From assembly GCA_017465225.1 (NCBI GenBank), contig JAFTWQ010000006.1:1-64000 (forward strand): DNA of 64,000 nt, in the 5' to 3' direction. A model generated the notes under the pieces. That model was not told the DNA's origin, searched no databases, and saw only the letters and a program-made list of their open reading frames with translations. Source of the stretch: Bacteroidales bacterium (lineage in GTDB: Bacteria > Bacteroidota > Bacteroidia > Bacteroidales > UBA932). The position numbers and the translations under genes were made by a program. Below are positions 38,824 through 47,220 of this stretch, piece after piece; position 1 is the first letter of the stretch; every line of letters begins with the position of its first letter.

Positions 38824-39478
38824 TTATGGTTTCGGCGATTTCGTCGATGGTTTTGCCGTCGGTGTCGATGATTATATGGGCAGTAGATTCATATGTGGCA
38901 GAACGCCGCTCCATAAGTCCTGATATCCTATCTCTCAAGGATTCTCCCAGCAGCATCGGACGATTAGCTGTCTCTCCTTCCAGATGGCTGACGAGTGTCT
39001 CAACAGATGCCTTCAGGTATATGCATATGGTTCCGTTTTGCACGATGTCAGCACATTCACGGGTCATTACAGTTCCTCCGCCCAATGCCAACACCATTTC
39101 AGCTTTCTCAAATGGTACATCATTATCTATGCTTTGCGTTGTTTCTGATGATTCTGTCGGGAGAGCAGAGGTGTCTCGGACGTTCGCTTCGCTCACCCCA
39201 CCACTTCGCTTCGCTTGTGGTCCCCCCGCTTCCGTGCCGCGGGTGGCACGGTCCTCAATCACCTCATGCCCTCCCGACAGAATAGAGCCAAGCCTCTCTG
39301 CTTCAATCGTCCTGAAACCAGCCTCTCCCTTTTCAGCAAAGATCTCCGGAATACTCTTTCCGGCCCATGCTTCAATCTCCTCATCAAGATCCATAAAAGG
39401 ACAGCAGAGCAGCTCCGAGAGTCTCCTCCCGACACTGCTCTTGCCGCATCCCATGAATCCTGTCAATGATATTATCAT
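38795..39478 (-). CDS. aroK: Shikimate kinase with an in-frame palindromic insertion
   Basis: Phosphorylates shikimate with ATP. TGFMGCGKSSVGRRLSELL is the Walker A, DLDEEIE and GFRTIEAE bind shikimate, LALGGGTVM is the GGG motif, and ANRPMLLG is the lid. Between GFR and GGG there are 76 residues, against about 20 in E. coli AroK. The extra ~56 residues are mostly encoded by a branched palindrome (39151-39283) and read as low-complexity sequence (TRGTEAGGPQAKRSGG). The frame stays open, so the protein is probably made with a long surface loop. The ATG overlaps the parC stop by one base (TGATG), showing translational coupling. Confidence 0.92.
   Translation of the reverse strand: MIISLTGFMGCGKSSVGRRLSELLCCPFMDLDEEIEAWAGKSIPEIFAEKGEAGFRTIEAERLGSILSGGHEVIEDRATRGTEAGGPQAKRSGGVSEANVRDTSALPTESSETTQSIDNDVPFEKAEMVLALGGGTVMTRECADIVQNGTICIYLKASVETLVSHLEGETANRPMLLGESLRDRISGLMERRSATYESTAHIIIDTDGKTIDEIAETIIRLGIPWRR
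39151..39283. repeat. Branched palindromic element D, inside aroK
   Basis: Outer arms ATTCTGTCGGGAG (39151-39163) and CTCCCGACAGAAT (39271-39283) are perfect complements. They continue through GCA/TGC to GAGGTG (39168-39173) with CACCTC (39260-39265). The interior has hairpins ACCAC/GTGGT and CCGTGCC/GGCACGG, plus a duplicated TTCGCTTCGCT. The right arm encodes native AroK residues ILSG; the left arm, its inverted copy, encodes ALPTES. Confidence 0.75.
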
Positions 39479-42153
39479 CAGAATAAAGTCAACTGTGCAT
39501 CGTCATCTAAAATGATGTCGATAGGTTCGGTATCCTCGACATCCGAATTGTCGATCTCACCGGCCTGATTCTCCGCCTCTGAAGCCTCCGGGAGAATATC
39601 ATCCTCCGGCTTGTGGAGAGGTTCGATGAAATGAACCTTCCTGACGTCATATGGACTGGTCTTCTTGCCCTTTGCCTGAAGACCCTTCTTTGCGATGAAC
39701 TCCTCTGCGTCTATGTGCTCCGGATCCCTGTTCTCGTTCTTGCCGCCGAAGATCACTTCGATCTGCGGATGCTTGTCATCGCTGACCGCAACGAGATATG
39801 AACCCTTTGCCTCTGAAATGAAGCTGACAGGCGTGTTGTCGCTGATATCGAATGAGAATCTCTTCACATAGAAAGCCGTTACCGCTTTGTCATAATACAG
39901 GGCCGTGTAGACCTTGTTTGTGTCGAGCTTTTCGATCTTCAGGAGATCGCCCTGATACCTGTTGCTCAGGTCGAATGTCGTCGTGTAGTATGTTCCGTCC
40001 TTGAAGATCGCTAGGATATGGTCGCCTGTGTTGAACTGACCGAGGTGGAGTCCGCGTCCGTCCTCGTTGAGGCGCTGGATGTCCTCGTCAAACCAGATGT
40101 CCTTTCCTCCGATGGTCGAGATTCCCTTCGACTTGAGGTTGATCTTCTGGATAGGATTCTTCGATACGAGATTACCTCGTGAAGCACGTCCCTTGATGCC
40201 GAGCTGTGAGAAATCGTACTCGTCGATGAGCTTCTTGAGCTTCGGACGCGGGCGGAGGTAGATCTTCACGGTCTCGGCCTCACCGTTATGGTTTACTGTA
40301 AACCAGAGGATCTTCGAACCAGGTGTGCCCTGGGTGATGTCATATTCCTTGTCACGTGTGATGCCCGTCACGGCGAATCTCTTTGCATAGCTGAGAGATG
40401 TCTTTCCTTCACGGTAGATCACGTTGTAGATGGTTCTGCTGTCGTTTCTGTTGAAGATGCCGACATAAAGGATGTCCTTTCCGAAGAATGCCTTCTCGCT
40501 TACCTTTGTCACGACATACTTTCCGTCGTTGTGGATAACGATGATCTCCGAAAGGTCCGAACAGTCGCAGATATATTCTGCATTGTCCTCCTTCTTGAGG
40601 TTTGTGCCGACGAATCCTTCCGCCTTGTTGGCATAGAGCTTGGCGTTGTTGCTTACGACCTTTGTCGACTCGATGGACTCGAATTCAACGATCTCCGTAA
40701 GTCTTGGGTATGCCTTTCCGTACTTCTTCTTGAGATTCCTGAAGTAGCTGATCGCATACTCTGTAAGATGGTCGAGATGGTTCTGAACCTCCTCCATCTC
40801 GGCTTCGATTCCCCGGAGTTTCTCGTCAACGGCCTTGGTGTCGAATTTAGAGATCTTGCGAACAGGCTTCTCGACGAGTCTGTTGATGTCCTCCATGAGG
40901 ATAGGCCTCTTGAGGAACTTCTGATATTTCATCATCTCGTCGAACACCTCCTGGAGCTGGTCTTCCCATGTCTTCGCATCACCCTCGAGAATCTTGTAGA
41001 CCTTGTTCTCGAAGAAGATCTTTTCGAGGGAGTTGTAATGCCAGTCATTCTCCAGCTCGCTGAGCCTGATCGAGAGCTCCTGACCGAGAAGGTCGCGTGT
41101 ATGGAAGGTGCTGTGACGGAGAATGTCGTTCACGCTGAGTACCTGCGGCTTGTTCTCATGGATCACGCATGTGTTCGGAGTTATGGCCACTTCACATGCC
41201 GTGAATGCATAAAGCGCATCTATGGTCTTGTCCGGAGACACATCGTTCGGGAGATGGATGAGGATATTTGCTGTGGCACTGGTAAGGTCGTCGATCTTCT
41301 TGATCTTGATCTTGCCGCTCTCCTTCGCCTCCATGATGGACTCCTTGACTGCGTCGGTAGTCTTGCTGAAAGGGATTTCGGTGATGGCGAGGGTGTTCTT
41401 GTCGATCTTTTCGATCTTCGCGCGCACCTTGATCTTTCCTCCCTTCTTCTTGCTGCTGTACTTCGAGCAGTCAGCCGATCCTCCTGTAAGGAAGTCAGGG
41501 AAAATCTCGAAATCCTTGCCTTCGAGGACTGCTACCGATGCATCGATAAGCTCGTTGAAGTTGTGAGGAAGGATCTTCGAGGCGAAACCGGTACCGATAC
41601 CCTCCGTACCCTGTGCGAGCAGGATAGGGAACTTCACAGGAAGCTCTACAGGCTCCTGGTTACGTCCGTCATAAGAGGTCATCCAGTTGGTGGTCTTAGG
41701 GTTGAACATCACCTCCTTGGCGAACTTGCTCAGACGTGCCTCGATATATCGGGGAGCGGCATTCGCATCGCCGGTAAGGATGTTACCCCAGTTACCCTGA
41801 CAGTCCACCAGATAGTTCCTCTGGCCGATCCATACGAGGGCGCCGAGAATGGACTGGTCGCCGTGAGGGTGGAACTGCATCGCCTGTCCGACGATGTTCG
41901 CAACCTTTGTGTAGCTTCCGTCATCAATGCGCCACATTGCATGGAGCACGCGCCTCTGCACCGGCTTCAGTCCGTCGATGAGATGCGGCACGGCTCGGTA
42001 GAGGACAGTATATGACGCATAGTCGATATACCAGTCCTTGAACATTCTGGCAAGCTTGTGCTTTTTGCTTGTATCGAAAAGTTTGTCGAATTTACCCGGA
42101 GCACTGTCTTCTGCAGCTTCCTCCTCCGGGAGTTCGATGTCCTCAAAACTCAT
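39478..42153 (-). CDS. parC: DNA topoisomerase IV subunit A
   Basis: The DNA cleaving-rejoining subunit of a type IIA topoisomerase that unlinks daughter chromosomes. Catalytic Tyr136 lies in NAAPRYIEARLS, and the quinolone-region segment is FHPHGDQSI (~95-102). The breakage-reunion domain runs to ~500. The rest is a diverged beta-pinwheel without a clear GyrA-box, followed by an acidic C-terminus. This is the Bacteroidota-type ParC rather than GyrA, judged by the N-terminal LARMFKDWYIDYASYTVLYRA block. parE is not in the window. It is translationally coupled to aroK downstream and lies 26 bases after era. Confidence 0.93.
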   Translation of the reverse strand: MSFEDIELPEEEAAEDSAPGKFDKLFDTSKKHKLARMFKDWYIDYASYTVLYRAVPHLIDGLKPVQRRVLHAMWRIDDGSYTKVANIVGQAMQFHPHGDQSILGALVWIGQRNYLVDCQGNWGNILTGDANAAPRYIEARLSKFAKEVMFNPKTTNWMTSYDGRNQEPVELPVKFPILLAQGTEGIGTGFASKILPHNFNELIDASVAVLEGKDFEIFPDFLTGGSADCSKYSSKKKGGKIKVRAKIEKIDKNTLAITEIPFSKTTDAVKESIMEAKESGKIKIKKIDDLTSATANILIHLPNDVSPDKTIDALYAFTACEVAITPNTCVIHENKPQVLSVNDILRHSTFHTRDLLGQELSIRLSELENDWHYNSLEKIFFENKVYKILEGDAKTWEDQLQEVFDEMMKYQKFLKRPILMEDINRLVEKPVRKISKFDTKAVDEKLRGIEAEMEEVQNHLDHLTEYAISYFRNLKKKYGKAYPRLTEIVEFESIESTKVVSNNAKLYANKAEGFVGTNLKKEDNAEYICDCSDLSEIIVIHNDGKYVVTKVSEKAFFGKDILYVGIFNRNDSRTIYNVIYREGKTSLSYAKRFAVTGITRDKEYDITQGTPGSKILWFTVNHNGEAETVKIYLRPRPKLKKLIDEYDFSQLGIKGRASRGNLVSKNPIQKINLKSKGISTIGGKDIWFDEDIQRLNEDGRGLHLGQFNTGDHILAIFKDGTYYTTTFDLSNRYQGDLLKIEKLDTNKVYTALYYDKAVTAFYVKRFSFDISDNTPVSFISEAKGSYLVAVSDDKHPQIEVIFGGKNENRDPEHIDAEEFIAKKGLQAKGKKTSPYDVRKVHFIEPLHKPEDDILPEASEAENQAGEIDNSDVEDTEPIDIILDDDAQLTLF

Positions 42154-42179
42154 AAATTACCTCACTTCTTCTATGGTTA

Positions 42180-43082
42180 TCAGTATTCGTAACCGAATTT
42201 TCTCAGTTCCTTCTTGCTTTCTCTCCAGTCAGGATCCACCTTGACGAAGAGTCTGAGGAAGACCTTCTTCTGGAAGAAGTCCTCCATGTCGATGCGTGCC
42301 TGTGTGCCTACCTTCTTGAGGGACTGGCCGCCTTTGCCGATGATGATACCCTTCTGCGTGTCACGCATCACGTATATCACCGCGCTGATGTCATATCTTT
42401 CCTCACCTTCCTTGAATTCTTCCACTACCACCTCGCAGCTGTACGGAATCTCCTCCTTATAATTAAGGAATATCTTCTCACGTACGATCTCGGATGCGAA
42501 GAAACGGAGGTTCTTGTCAGTAAAGACATCCTTGTCATACCATGCCGGTGCTACAGGGAGATTCTCTACGATGGCATCGAAGATGTTGTCGAGGTTGAAT
42601 TTCTCCTGGGCAGATGCCGGGAAGATGATGGCGTGCGGAAGCTGCTCCTTCCACCAGTTCATCAGTTCGAGCACCTGGTCCTGGCTGCTTATGTCGATCT
42701 TGTTGATCACAAGGACTACAGGGCACTGGATCTTCTGGAGCTTTGCGATGTATTCGTCGTTCTTGTCGCCTTTCTCCACTGTGTCGGTCACATAAAGGAT
42801 GATGTCGGCATCGCCGATGGCTGTGTCAACGAAGTTCATCATGCTCTGCTGAAGCCTGTAGTTCGGCTTCAGGATGCCCGGGGTATCGGAATATACGATC
42901 TGATAGTCGTCACCGTTGACGATACCCATGATCCTGTGTCTTGTGGTCTGCGCCTTTGCTGTGACGATAGAAAGTTTTTCGCCTACAAGGGCATTCATAA
43001 GCGTAGATTTGCCAACATTCGGATTACCGATGATGTTGACAAATCCTGCGCGATGTCTTTTATTGCTGTTCTCTGTTGCCAT
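42180..43082 (-). CDS. era: GTPase Era
   Basis: An essential GTPase that binds 16S rRNA during 30S maturation. G1 is GNPNVGKST, G2 KAQTTRHRI, G3 DTPG, G4 NKID, and G5 is near SAQEKFN. The C-terminal KH domain has the loop IIGKGGQSLKKVG. 300 residues is normal. It sits nine bases after rluB and 26 bases before parC in the exbB-to-aroK run. Confidence 0.97.
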   Translation of the reverse strand: MATENSNKRHRAGFVNIIGNPNVGKSTLMNALVGEKLSIVTAKAQTTRHRIMGIVNGDDYQIVYSDTPGILKPNYRLQQSMMNFVDTAIGDADIILYVTDTVEKGDKNDEYIAKLQKIQCPVVLVINKIDISSQDQVLELMNWWKEQLPHAIIFPASAQEKFNLDNIFDAIVENLPVAPAWYDKDVFTDKNLRFFASEIVREKIFLNYKEEIPYSCEVVVEEFKEGEERYDISAVIYVMRDTQKGIIIGKGGQSLKKVGTQARIDMEDFFQKKVFLRLFVKVDPDWRESKKELRKFGYEY

Positions 43083-43091
43083 TACGAACGA

Positions 43092-44285
43092 TTAAAGATA
43101 TGCACCCATCCGGAGGAGGTTGATCTCGCCTTCTGTGAGATATCTCCACTCTCCTCTCTTGAGACCCCTCTTTGTGAGACCTGCGAAATAAACTCTGTCG
43201 AGAGCCTTCACCTCATATCCGAGAGACTCGAATATTCTTCTTACGATACGGTTCTTTCCCGAGTGGATCTCGATGCCGAGCTTTCTGTGGTCGTCCTCCT
43301 CGATGTACTCGAGCTCGTCTGCAGCGATAAGGCCGTCGTTGAGCTCGATACCGCTGAGGATCTTGTCATAGTCCTCCTTCTTGAGCTTTCCGTCGAGAGA
43401 TACCTGATAGATCTTCTTCTTGTCGTATGATGGGTGTGTGAGCTTCTCCGCGATCTCGCCGTCGTTTGTGAACATGAGAACGCCGGTAGTGTTCTTGTCA
43501 AGTCGTCCTACAGGGAAAACGCGTGAAGAGCATCCCTTGAGGAGATCCATCACGGTCTTGTCTGCATGAGGGTCGCTTGCTGTGGTCACATAGCCCTTCG
43601 GCTTGTTCATCACGATATATACCTTGTCCTCACCCTTGAGTCTCTCACCGTTGAACCTGATGTCATCGGTATTGATGTTCACCTTTGTTCCGAGCTCGGT
43701 AACGACCTCGCCGTTCACAGTAACCACTCCTGCAAGGATGAAGTTGTCAGCCTCTCTTCTTGAACATACGCCAGAGTTCGCGATGAACTTGTTGAGTCTT
43801 ACTTCCTCCTTGATTGGAGCTGCAATCATGTCGTTGTCAGAGTAGATATCGTCGCTGACCTGCGGCCTCTTGCTTATCATCTTGTTGATTCCGCTCTCGT
43901 TCTCGTCACGGAAGTAGTTGAAATCCTTCTTGTAGAAGCTTTTCTTTCCGGTGTTTCTGAAGCCGCCTGACTGTCTTCTGTCTCCGCCAGACTGCCTTCT
44001 GTCGCCACCGAAGCTTCTTCTTTCACCATTGCTGCTTCCATAGCTTCTTCTTTCTCCGTTGCCGCTGAAAGGTCTTCTTTCACCGCCCTCCGAGAAATTT
44101 CTGCGTGGTCTTCTTTCAGAGTTCTCGCCGAATGATCTTCTCTCTCCGTTGTCAGAGAATGATCTGCGAGGTCTGTCGCTGCTGAAGCTTCTTCTTTCGC
44201 CATTGCTGTTTGAATGGCTCCTTCTTTCACCGTACTCTCTACGGCCATCTCTGCGGCCATTGCCGCCTCTTCTGTTGTCTTCCAT
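43092..44285 (-). CDS. rluB: rRNA pseudouridine synthase (RluB-like) with Arg-rich repeat N-terminus
   Basis: The C-terminal ~230 residues are an RsuA/RluB-family pseudouridine synthase. The S4 domain reads VRLNKFIANSGVCSRREAD, and the catalytic Asp is in FPVGRLDKNTTGVLMFTNDG. The site modified is probably 23S rRNA near 2605, by family. The first ~135 residues are made of repeats of the type GERRSF/DRRQSG, strongly basic and probably disordered, which may bind RNA. The start is ATG 44285; a seven-codon upstream extension is less likely. Repetitive AGAAG-rich codons give the region unusual base use. Confidence 0.9.
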   Translation of the reverse strand: MEDNRRGGNGRRDGRREYGERRSHSNSNGERRSFSSDRPRRSFSDNGERRSFGENSERRPRRNFSEGGERRPFSGNGERRSYGSSNGERRSFGGDRRQSGGDRRQSGGFRNTGKKSFYKKDFNYFRDENESGINKMISKRPQVSDDIYSDNDMIAAPIKEEVRLNKFIANSGVCSRREADNFILAGVVTVNGEVVTELGTKVNINTDDIRFNGERLKGEDKVYIVMNKPKGYVTTASDPHADKTVMDLLKGCSSRVFPVGRLDKNTTGVLMFTNDGEIAEKLTHPSYDKKKIYQVSLDGKLKKEDYDKILSGIELNDGLIAADELEYIEEDDHRKLGIEIHSGKNRIVRRIFESLGYEVKALDRVYFAGLTKRGLKRGEWRYLTEGEINLLRMGAYL

Positions 44286-44364
44286 TGTGTTACGCCTTAA
44301 AGGCAATTTTAATGTTTAATAATAGTATGTTGGCTCACGCCAATTATTATGGTCTTTGACCTTA

Positions 44365-45153
44365 TTAATCAAGTCTGAAAATGTATGTTATCGTTCCCTT
44401 CTGGATTGCAGGAGCATCTGCACTCATGTTGAATGTAGCCTTCAGCGCAGCCTTTCTTGCCTCCTGCCAGAGGGCCTTGTCCGTTACAGTGGTTCCTTCC
44501 GCACCGGCCACAGCTGTCTTTACGATTCCATACTGGTCTACGGTAATCTCGACCACCACCTTGCCGGATGCCTGGATGTCATATGTGGGCTTCGGAAGAG
44601 AACCTACGATGTTTCTTCCCGCCAGCTTCGCATTAGGCTCACCGGCAGTCTCTCCGGTCTTTGTGTTGCCCTGCGCATGTCCGGCCTTGAGAGCATCGCT
44701 GACTTCATGGGCTGTCTGCGCCGCCAGCGTGTCCTTCTGGGTCTTGTTGTCCGCTGCAGAGAAGAGGGCCCTGCGGTCTATCTCCTTCTTGCGCTCCGGT
44801 TCCTTCACATCCACGTCGCCGAAATCGTCCACAGTAGCTTCAGGAGCCTCATTGCTCTTCGTGCCGACATGCTGTGCCTCGGACTGCTGCACGAGGTTGA
44901 TGTCCTTTGACGGATCCGGATTGACCGCTCTCGGCCTTGTCCCGTCCCATGTCTGCTTCGGCCTCTGGAGCTCCGGCTCGTCGAACTCGATGAGGATCTG
45001 CTCCCTTTCAGGCGGTGGCGGAACCAGATAGGTGAATCCCATCATGAAGCAGCATGCAAGGATGACAAGGTGTGCAGACACCGTAAGGGCGACACCTGTC
45101 ACCCTCGATTTCTTTTCCTGTCTTTCCCTTTCTCTGAGATACTGCTCTGCCAT
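44365..45153 (-). CDS. TonB energy-transducing protein
   Basis: A 262-residue inner-membrane protein linking ExbBD to SusC-type outer-membrane receptors. It has one N-terminal membrane helix (VTGVALTVSAHLVILACCFM, ~19-38), then a proline-rich start (VPPPPERE) and a long charged periplasmic linker. The TonB C-terminal domain (KPTYDIQASGKVVVEITVDQ onward) is family-like. It is ten bases after exbD. It would serve the SusC protein at 15 kb among others, and several TonB genes are usual in this phylum. Confidence 0.88.
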   Translation of the reverse strand: MAEQYLRERERQEKKSRVTGVALTVSAHLVILACCFMMGFTYLVPPPPEREQILIEFDEPELQRPKQTWDGTRPRAVNPDPSKDINLVQQSEAQHVGTKSNEAPEATVDDFGDVDVKEPERKKEIDRRALFSAADNKTQKDTLAAQTAHEVSDALKAGHAQGNTKTGETAGEPNAKLAGRNIVGSLPKPTYDIQASGKVVVEITVDQYGIVKTAVAGAEGTTVTDKALWQEARKAALKATFNMSADAPAIQKGTITYIFRLD

Positions 45154-45163
45154 ATCCGCTTTC

Positions 45164-45577
45164 CTATTCCGGCGATGTCGCCATGATTACCTTGTAATGA
45201 TTCCTTTTCGCAATGTTCATCACTGCCACGACCTCCCTGATCGGAACGGTCTCGTCCGCATAGATCGAGAATGTCGGATCCTCCTCTGTCTGGAGAAGCT
45301 CGATGAGCTCGTCTTCGATAAGGTCGAATCTTATCGGGGTCTCGTCACCGTTGATGTGGTATGAGAAATTGTCCGTGTCCTGCCAATGCTTGATAGATAC
45401 GCTCACTGTAGCCTTTGCCGAAACCTGGCCTGTGCTCTTCGGAAGGAGGAGCTTGAGGGCGTTAGGGTTGATCAGCGTCGAGGTCACCAGGAAGAAGATG
45501 AGCAGGAGGAACACGATGTCGGTCATTGACGACATCGAGAAGCCTGAATCTACCTTTGTTGTCCTTTTGATTGCCAT
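45164..45577 (-). CDS. exbD: ExbD/TolR-family biopolymer transport protein
   Basis: A 137-residue inner-membrane protein with one N-terminal helix (MTDIVFLLLIFFLVTSTLI), in which the conserved Asp sits as SMTDIVF. A periplasmic domain follows. It forms the proton-driven motor with ExbB and TonB. It is 12 bases after exbB. Only one ExbD is present here, whereas some Bacteroidota clusters carry two. Confidence 0.93.
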   Translation of the reverse strand: MAIKRTTKVDSGFSMSSMTDIVFLLLIFFLVTSTLINPNALKLLLPKSTGQVSAKATVSVSIKHWQDTDNFSYHINGDETPIRFDLIEDELIELLQTEEDPTFSIYADETVPIREVVAVMNIAKRNHYKVIMATSPE

Positions 45578-45589
45578 TTTCCTGTCTCC

Positions 45590-46288
45590 TTATCTGCCTG
45601 CAGGCTCGTGAAGCATGTCGATGAATTCGATTGTTGTGCTCTCCATCTTGAACACGAGGTTCGAGATCTGTGAGGTGAGGAAGTTGTATCCGAAGTATGC
45701 GATGATACCGACGAAGAGACCGCCTACGGTTGTAACCATGGCCTCATAGATACCTCCCGAGAGAAGCGTGATGTCGATGTTGTTGCCTGCGGTCGACATT
45801 CTGAAGAATGCCTGGATCATACCTGAGACGGTACCGAGGAATCCGATCATCGGCGCTCCACCGGCGATTGTCGCAAGCATAGGAAGGCCCTTCTCAAGCC
45901 TTGCAACCTCTACATTGCCCATGTTCTCTACTGCCGCCTGGATGTCAGGAAGCGGTCTTCCGATCCTCTCGATTCCCTTCTCGACGAGTCTTGCGACCGG
46001 AGAGTCATACTTCTCGCAGAGAGCGAGAGCAGACTTGATCTTTCCCTCGTGGATAAGGTCATGGATGTCCTTCATGAAGTTCTTGTCGATGTTTCCGGCC
46101 TTGCGGATCATCCACCACTTGTTTCCGAAGATGTAGATCGCGATGATCGAAAGGATAAGGAGGACGATCATGAGCCAGCCACCCTTCATCGCCATTTCGA
46201 TAAGAGAGAAATTCATCTCCTGCGAAACCGGTGCCGCAGGAGCAAGTGCCGTCGTGTCGACGGCTGCCTGTAGAAGATTGAAAAGCAT
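45590..46288 (-). CDS. exbB: ExbB/TolQ/MotA-family proton channel protein
   Basis: A 232-residue inner-membrane protein with three helices: LIEMAMKGGWLMIVLLILSI, then ATIAGGAPMIGFLGTVSGMI and a third at MVTTVGGLFVGIIAYFGYNF. The conserved MotA/TolQ block GFLGTVSGMIQAF is present. It conducts protons to drive TonB. First gene of the minus-strand run toward aroK, behind a good promoter with a ~58-base leader. Confidence 0.94.
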   Translation of the reverse strand: MLFNLLQAAVDTTALAPAAPVSQEMNFSLIEMAMKGGWLMIVLLILSIIAIYIFGNKWWMIRKAGNIDKNFMKDIHDLIHEGKIKSALALCEKYDSPVARLVEKGIERIGRPLPDIQAAVENMGNVEVARLEKGLPMLATIAGGAPMIGFLGTVSGMIQAFFRMSTAGNNIDITLLSGGIYEAMVTTVGGLFVGIIAYFGYNFLTSQISNLVFKMESTTIEFIDMLHEPAGR

Positions 46289-46351
46289 AGTATTTTACGG
46301 TCTTTTTAATTATCGTTTTCGGGTCTCGTTTCGCATACGCGCGAAATCGTG

Positions 46352-46383
46352 CAAAATTAGTCAAAAATTCGGGAATACTCAAA
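46352..46383 (-). promoter_or_regulatory. Promoter of the exbB-exbD-tonB operon
   Basis: Minus strand: -33 TTTG (46380-46383), 20 bases, then a perfect -7 TAATTTTG (46352-46359). It matches the consensus at both elements and overlaps the end of truA by four bases or less. Confidence 0.75.
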
Positions 46384-46384
46384 T

Positions 46385-47161
46385 TTATTTGTACGCTGCA
46401 CCGCTGAAGAAAAGAGCCTTGCCCGGTACGGAACTGCCGGCGTCCGATCTCGTGCCGTTGGCGATGAGCTCCGCTATCCATTCCGGAGAACGCTTTCCGC
46501 GGCCCACCTCGACCAGCGAACCGACCACGGCCCTGACCATGTTCCTGAGGAAGCGGTTCGCCTTGATCCTGAACACGATATAGTCCCCATCCCTGTATGG
46601 ATATCCCATGAGATCCACATGCGCCGGACGGTAGAGGCTCCATCCGGCTTCGGTCACCGTGCAAATCGATGTGGCGTTGTTTCCTCCTGTCTTCTCGAAG
46701 CAGCTGAAGTCGTGTTCCCCCAAAAGATGTGCCGCGGCTTCATTCATTCTTCCGATATCCAACGGATAACGCATCCTGTATGAGAATTTCTCGCAGAAAG
46801 GGTCCTTGCAGAAGTGGATGAAATAGTGATATTCTCTCGAACGGGCGTCAAATCTTGCATGAAAGTCTTCAGATGTCTCCGAAACTTCGTGTACGGCCAC
46901 TTCACGAGGCAGGATGGCATTTAATTTGTAGCAGAGTTGCGCCGCATCGATCCTGACTTCGTCAGGGATTTCGAAATGAGCGATATAGTTTATGGCGTTG
47001 ACTTCAGAGTCTGTCCTGCCGGCACCAGTGACCTGGATTTCCGAGCCTGTGAGTGTCCTCAAGGCCTTTTCCAGATCGCCCTGTACGGTGCGGTCGTTGT
47101 TCTGGATCTGCCAGCCGCAGAAGGCGCTGCCGTCATATGAAAGCCTGATAATGTATCGCAT
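46385..47161 (-). CDS. truA: tRNA pseudouridine(38-40) synthase TruA
   Basis: Converts uridines 38-40 of the anticodon arm to pseudouridine. The catalytic Asp is in GAGRTDSEVNA. The N-terminal block RYIIRLSYDGSAFCGWQIQ and the C-terminal FLRNMVRAVVGSLVEVGRGK are diagnostic. The 258 residues are normal length. ATG 47161 is used because upstream codons cross the divergent promoter. It is divergent from moxR. Confidence 0.95.
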   Translation of the reverse strand: MRYIIRLSYDGSAFCGWQIQNNDRTVQGDLEKALRTLTGSEIQVTGAGRTDSEVNAINYIAHFEIPDEVRIDAAQLCYKLNAILPREVAVHEVSETSEDFHARFDARSREYHYFIHFCKDPFCEKFSYRMRYPLDIGRMNEAAAHLLGEHDFSCFEKTGGNNATSICTVTEAGWSLYRPAHVDLMGYPYRDGDYIVFRIKANRFLRNMVRAVVGSLVEVGRGKRSPEWIAELIANGTRSDAGSSVPGKALFFSGAAYK

Positions 47162-47176
47162 ATTGCAAAAAATGAG

Positions 47177-47205
47177 TAATTTTGTAGGTTTAAAATGCAA
47201 AAATA
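47177..47205. promoter_or_regulatory. Divergent -7 elements of moxR (+) and truA (-)
   Basis: On the plus strand TAATTTTG (47177-47184) is a perfect -7 box for moxR, giving a leader of ~30 bases. On the minus strand TATTTTTG (47198-47205) is a perfect -7 box for truA, giving a similar leader. The two are face to face and their transcripts would overlap by a few bases. Neither has a convincing TTTG at -33. Confidence 0.5.
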
Positions 47206-47220
47206 TCAAAAATCATATTT

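Noticed and set aside
40288-42015. A 575-codon open frame on the plus strand opposite parC
   Set aside because: It is the antisense shadow of parC, whose motifs and catalytic Tyr are clear. The plus frame has no recognisable family and no promoter or SD.
43877-44260. A 127-codon frame inside the rluB repeat region rich in Glu and Ala
   Set aside because: It is an alternative frame of the Arg-rich repeats and owes its open state to the repeated AGAAG codons.
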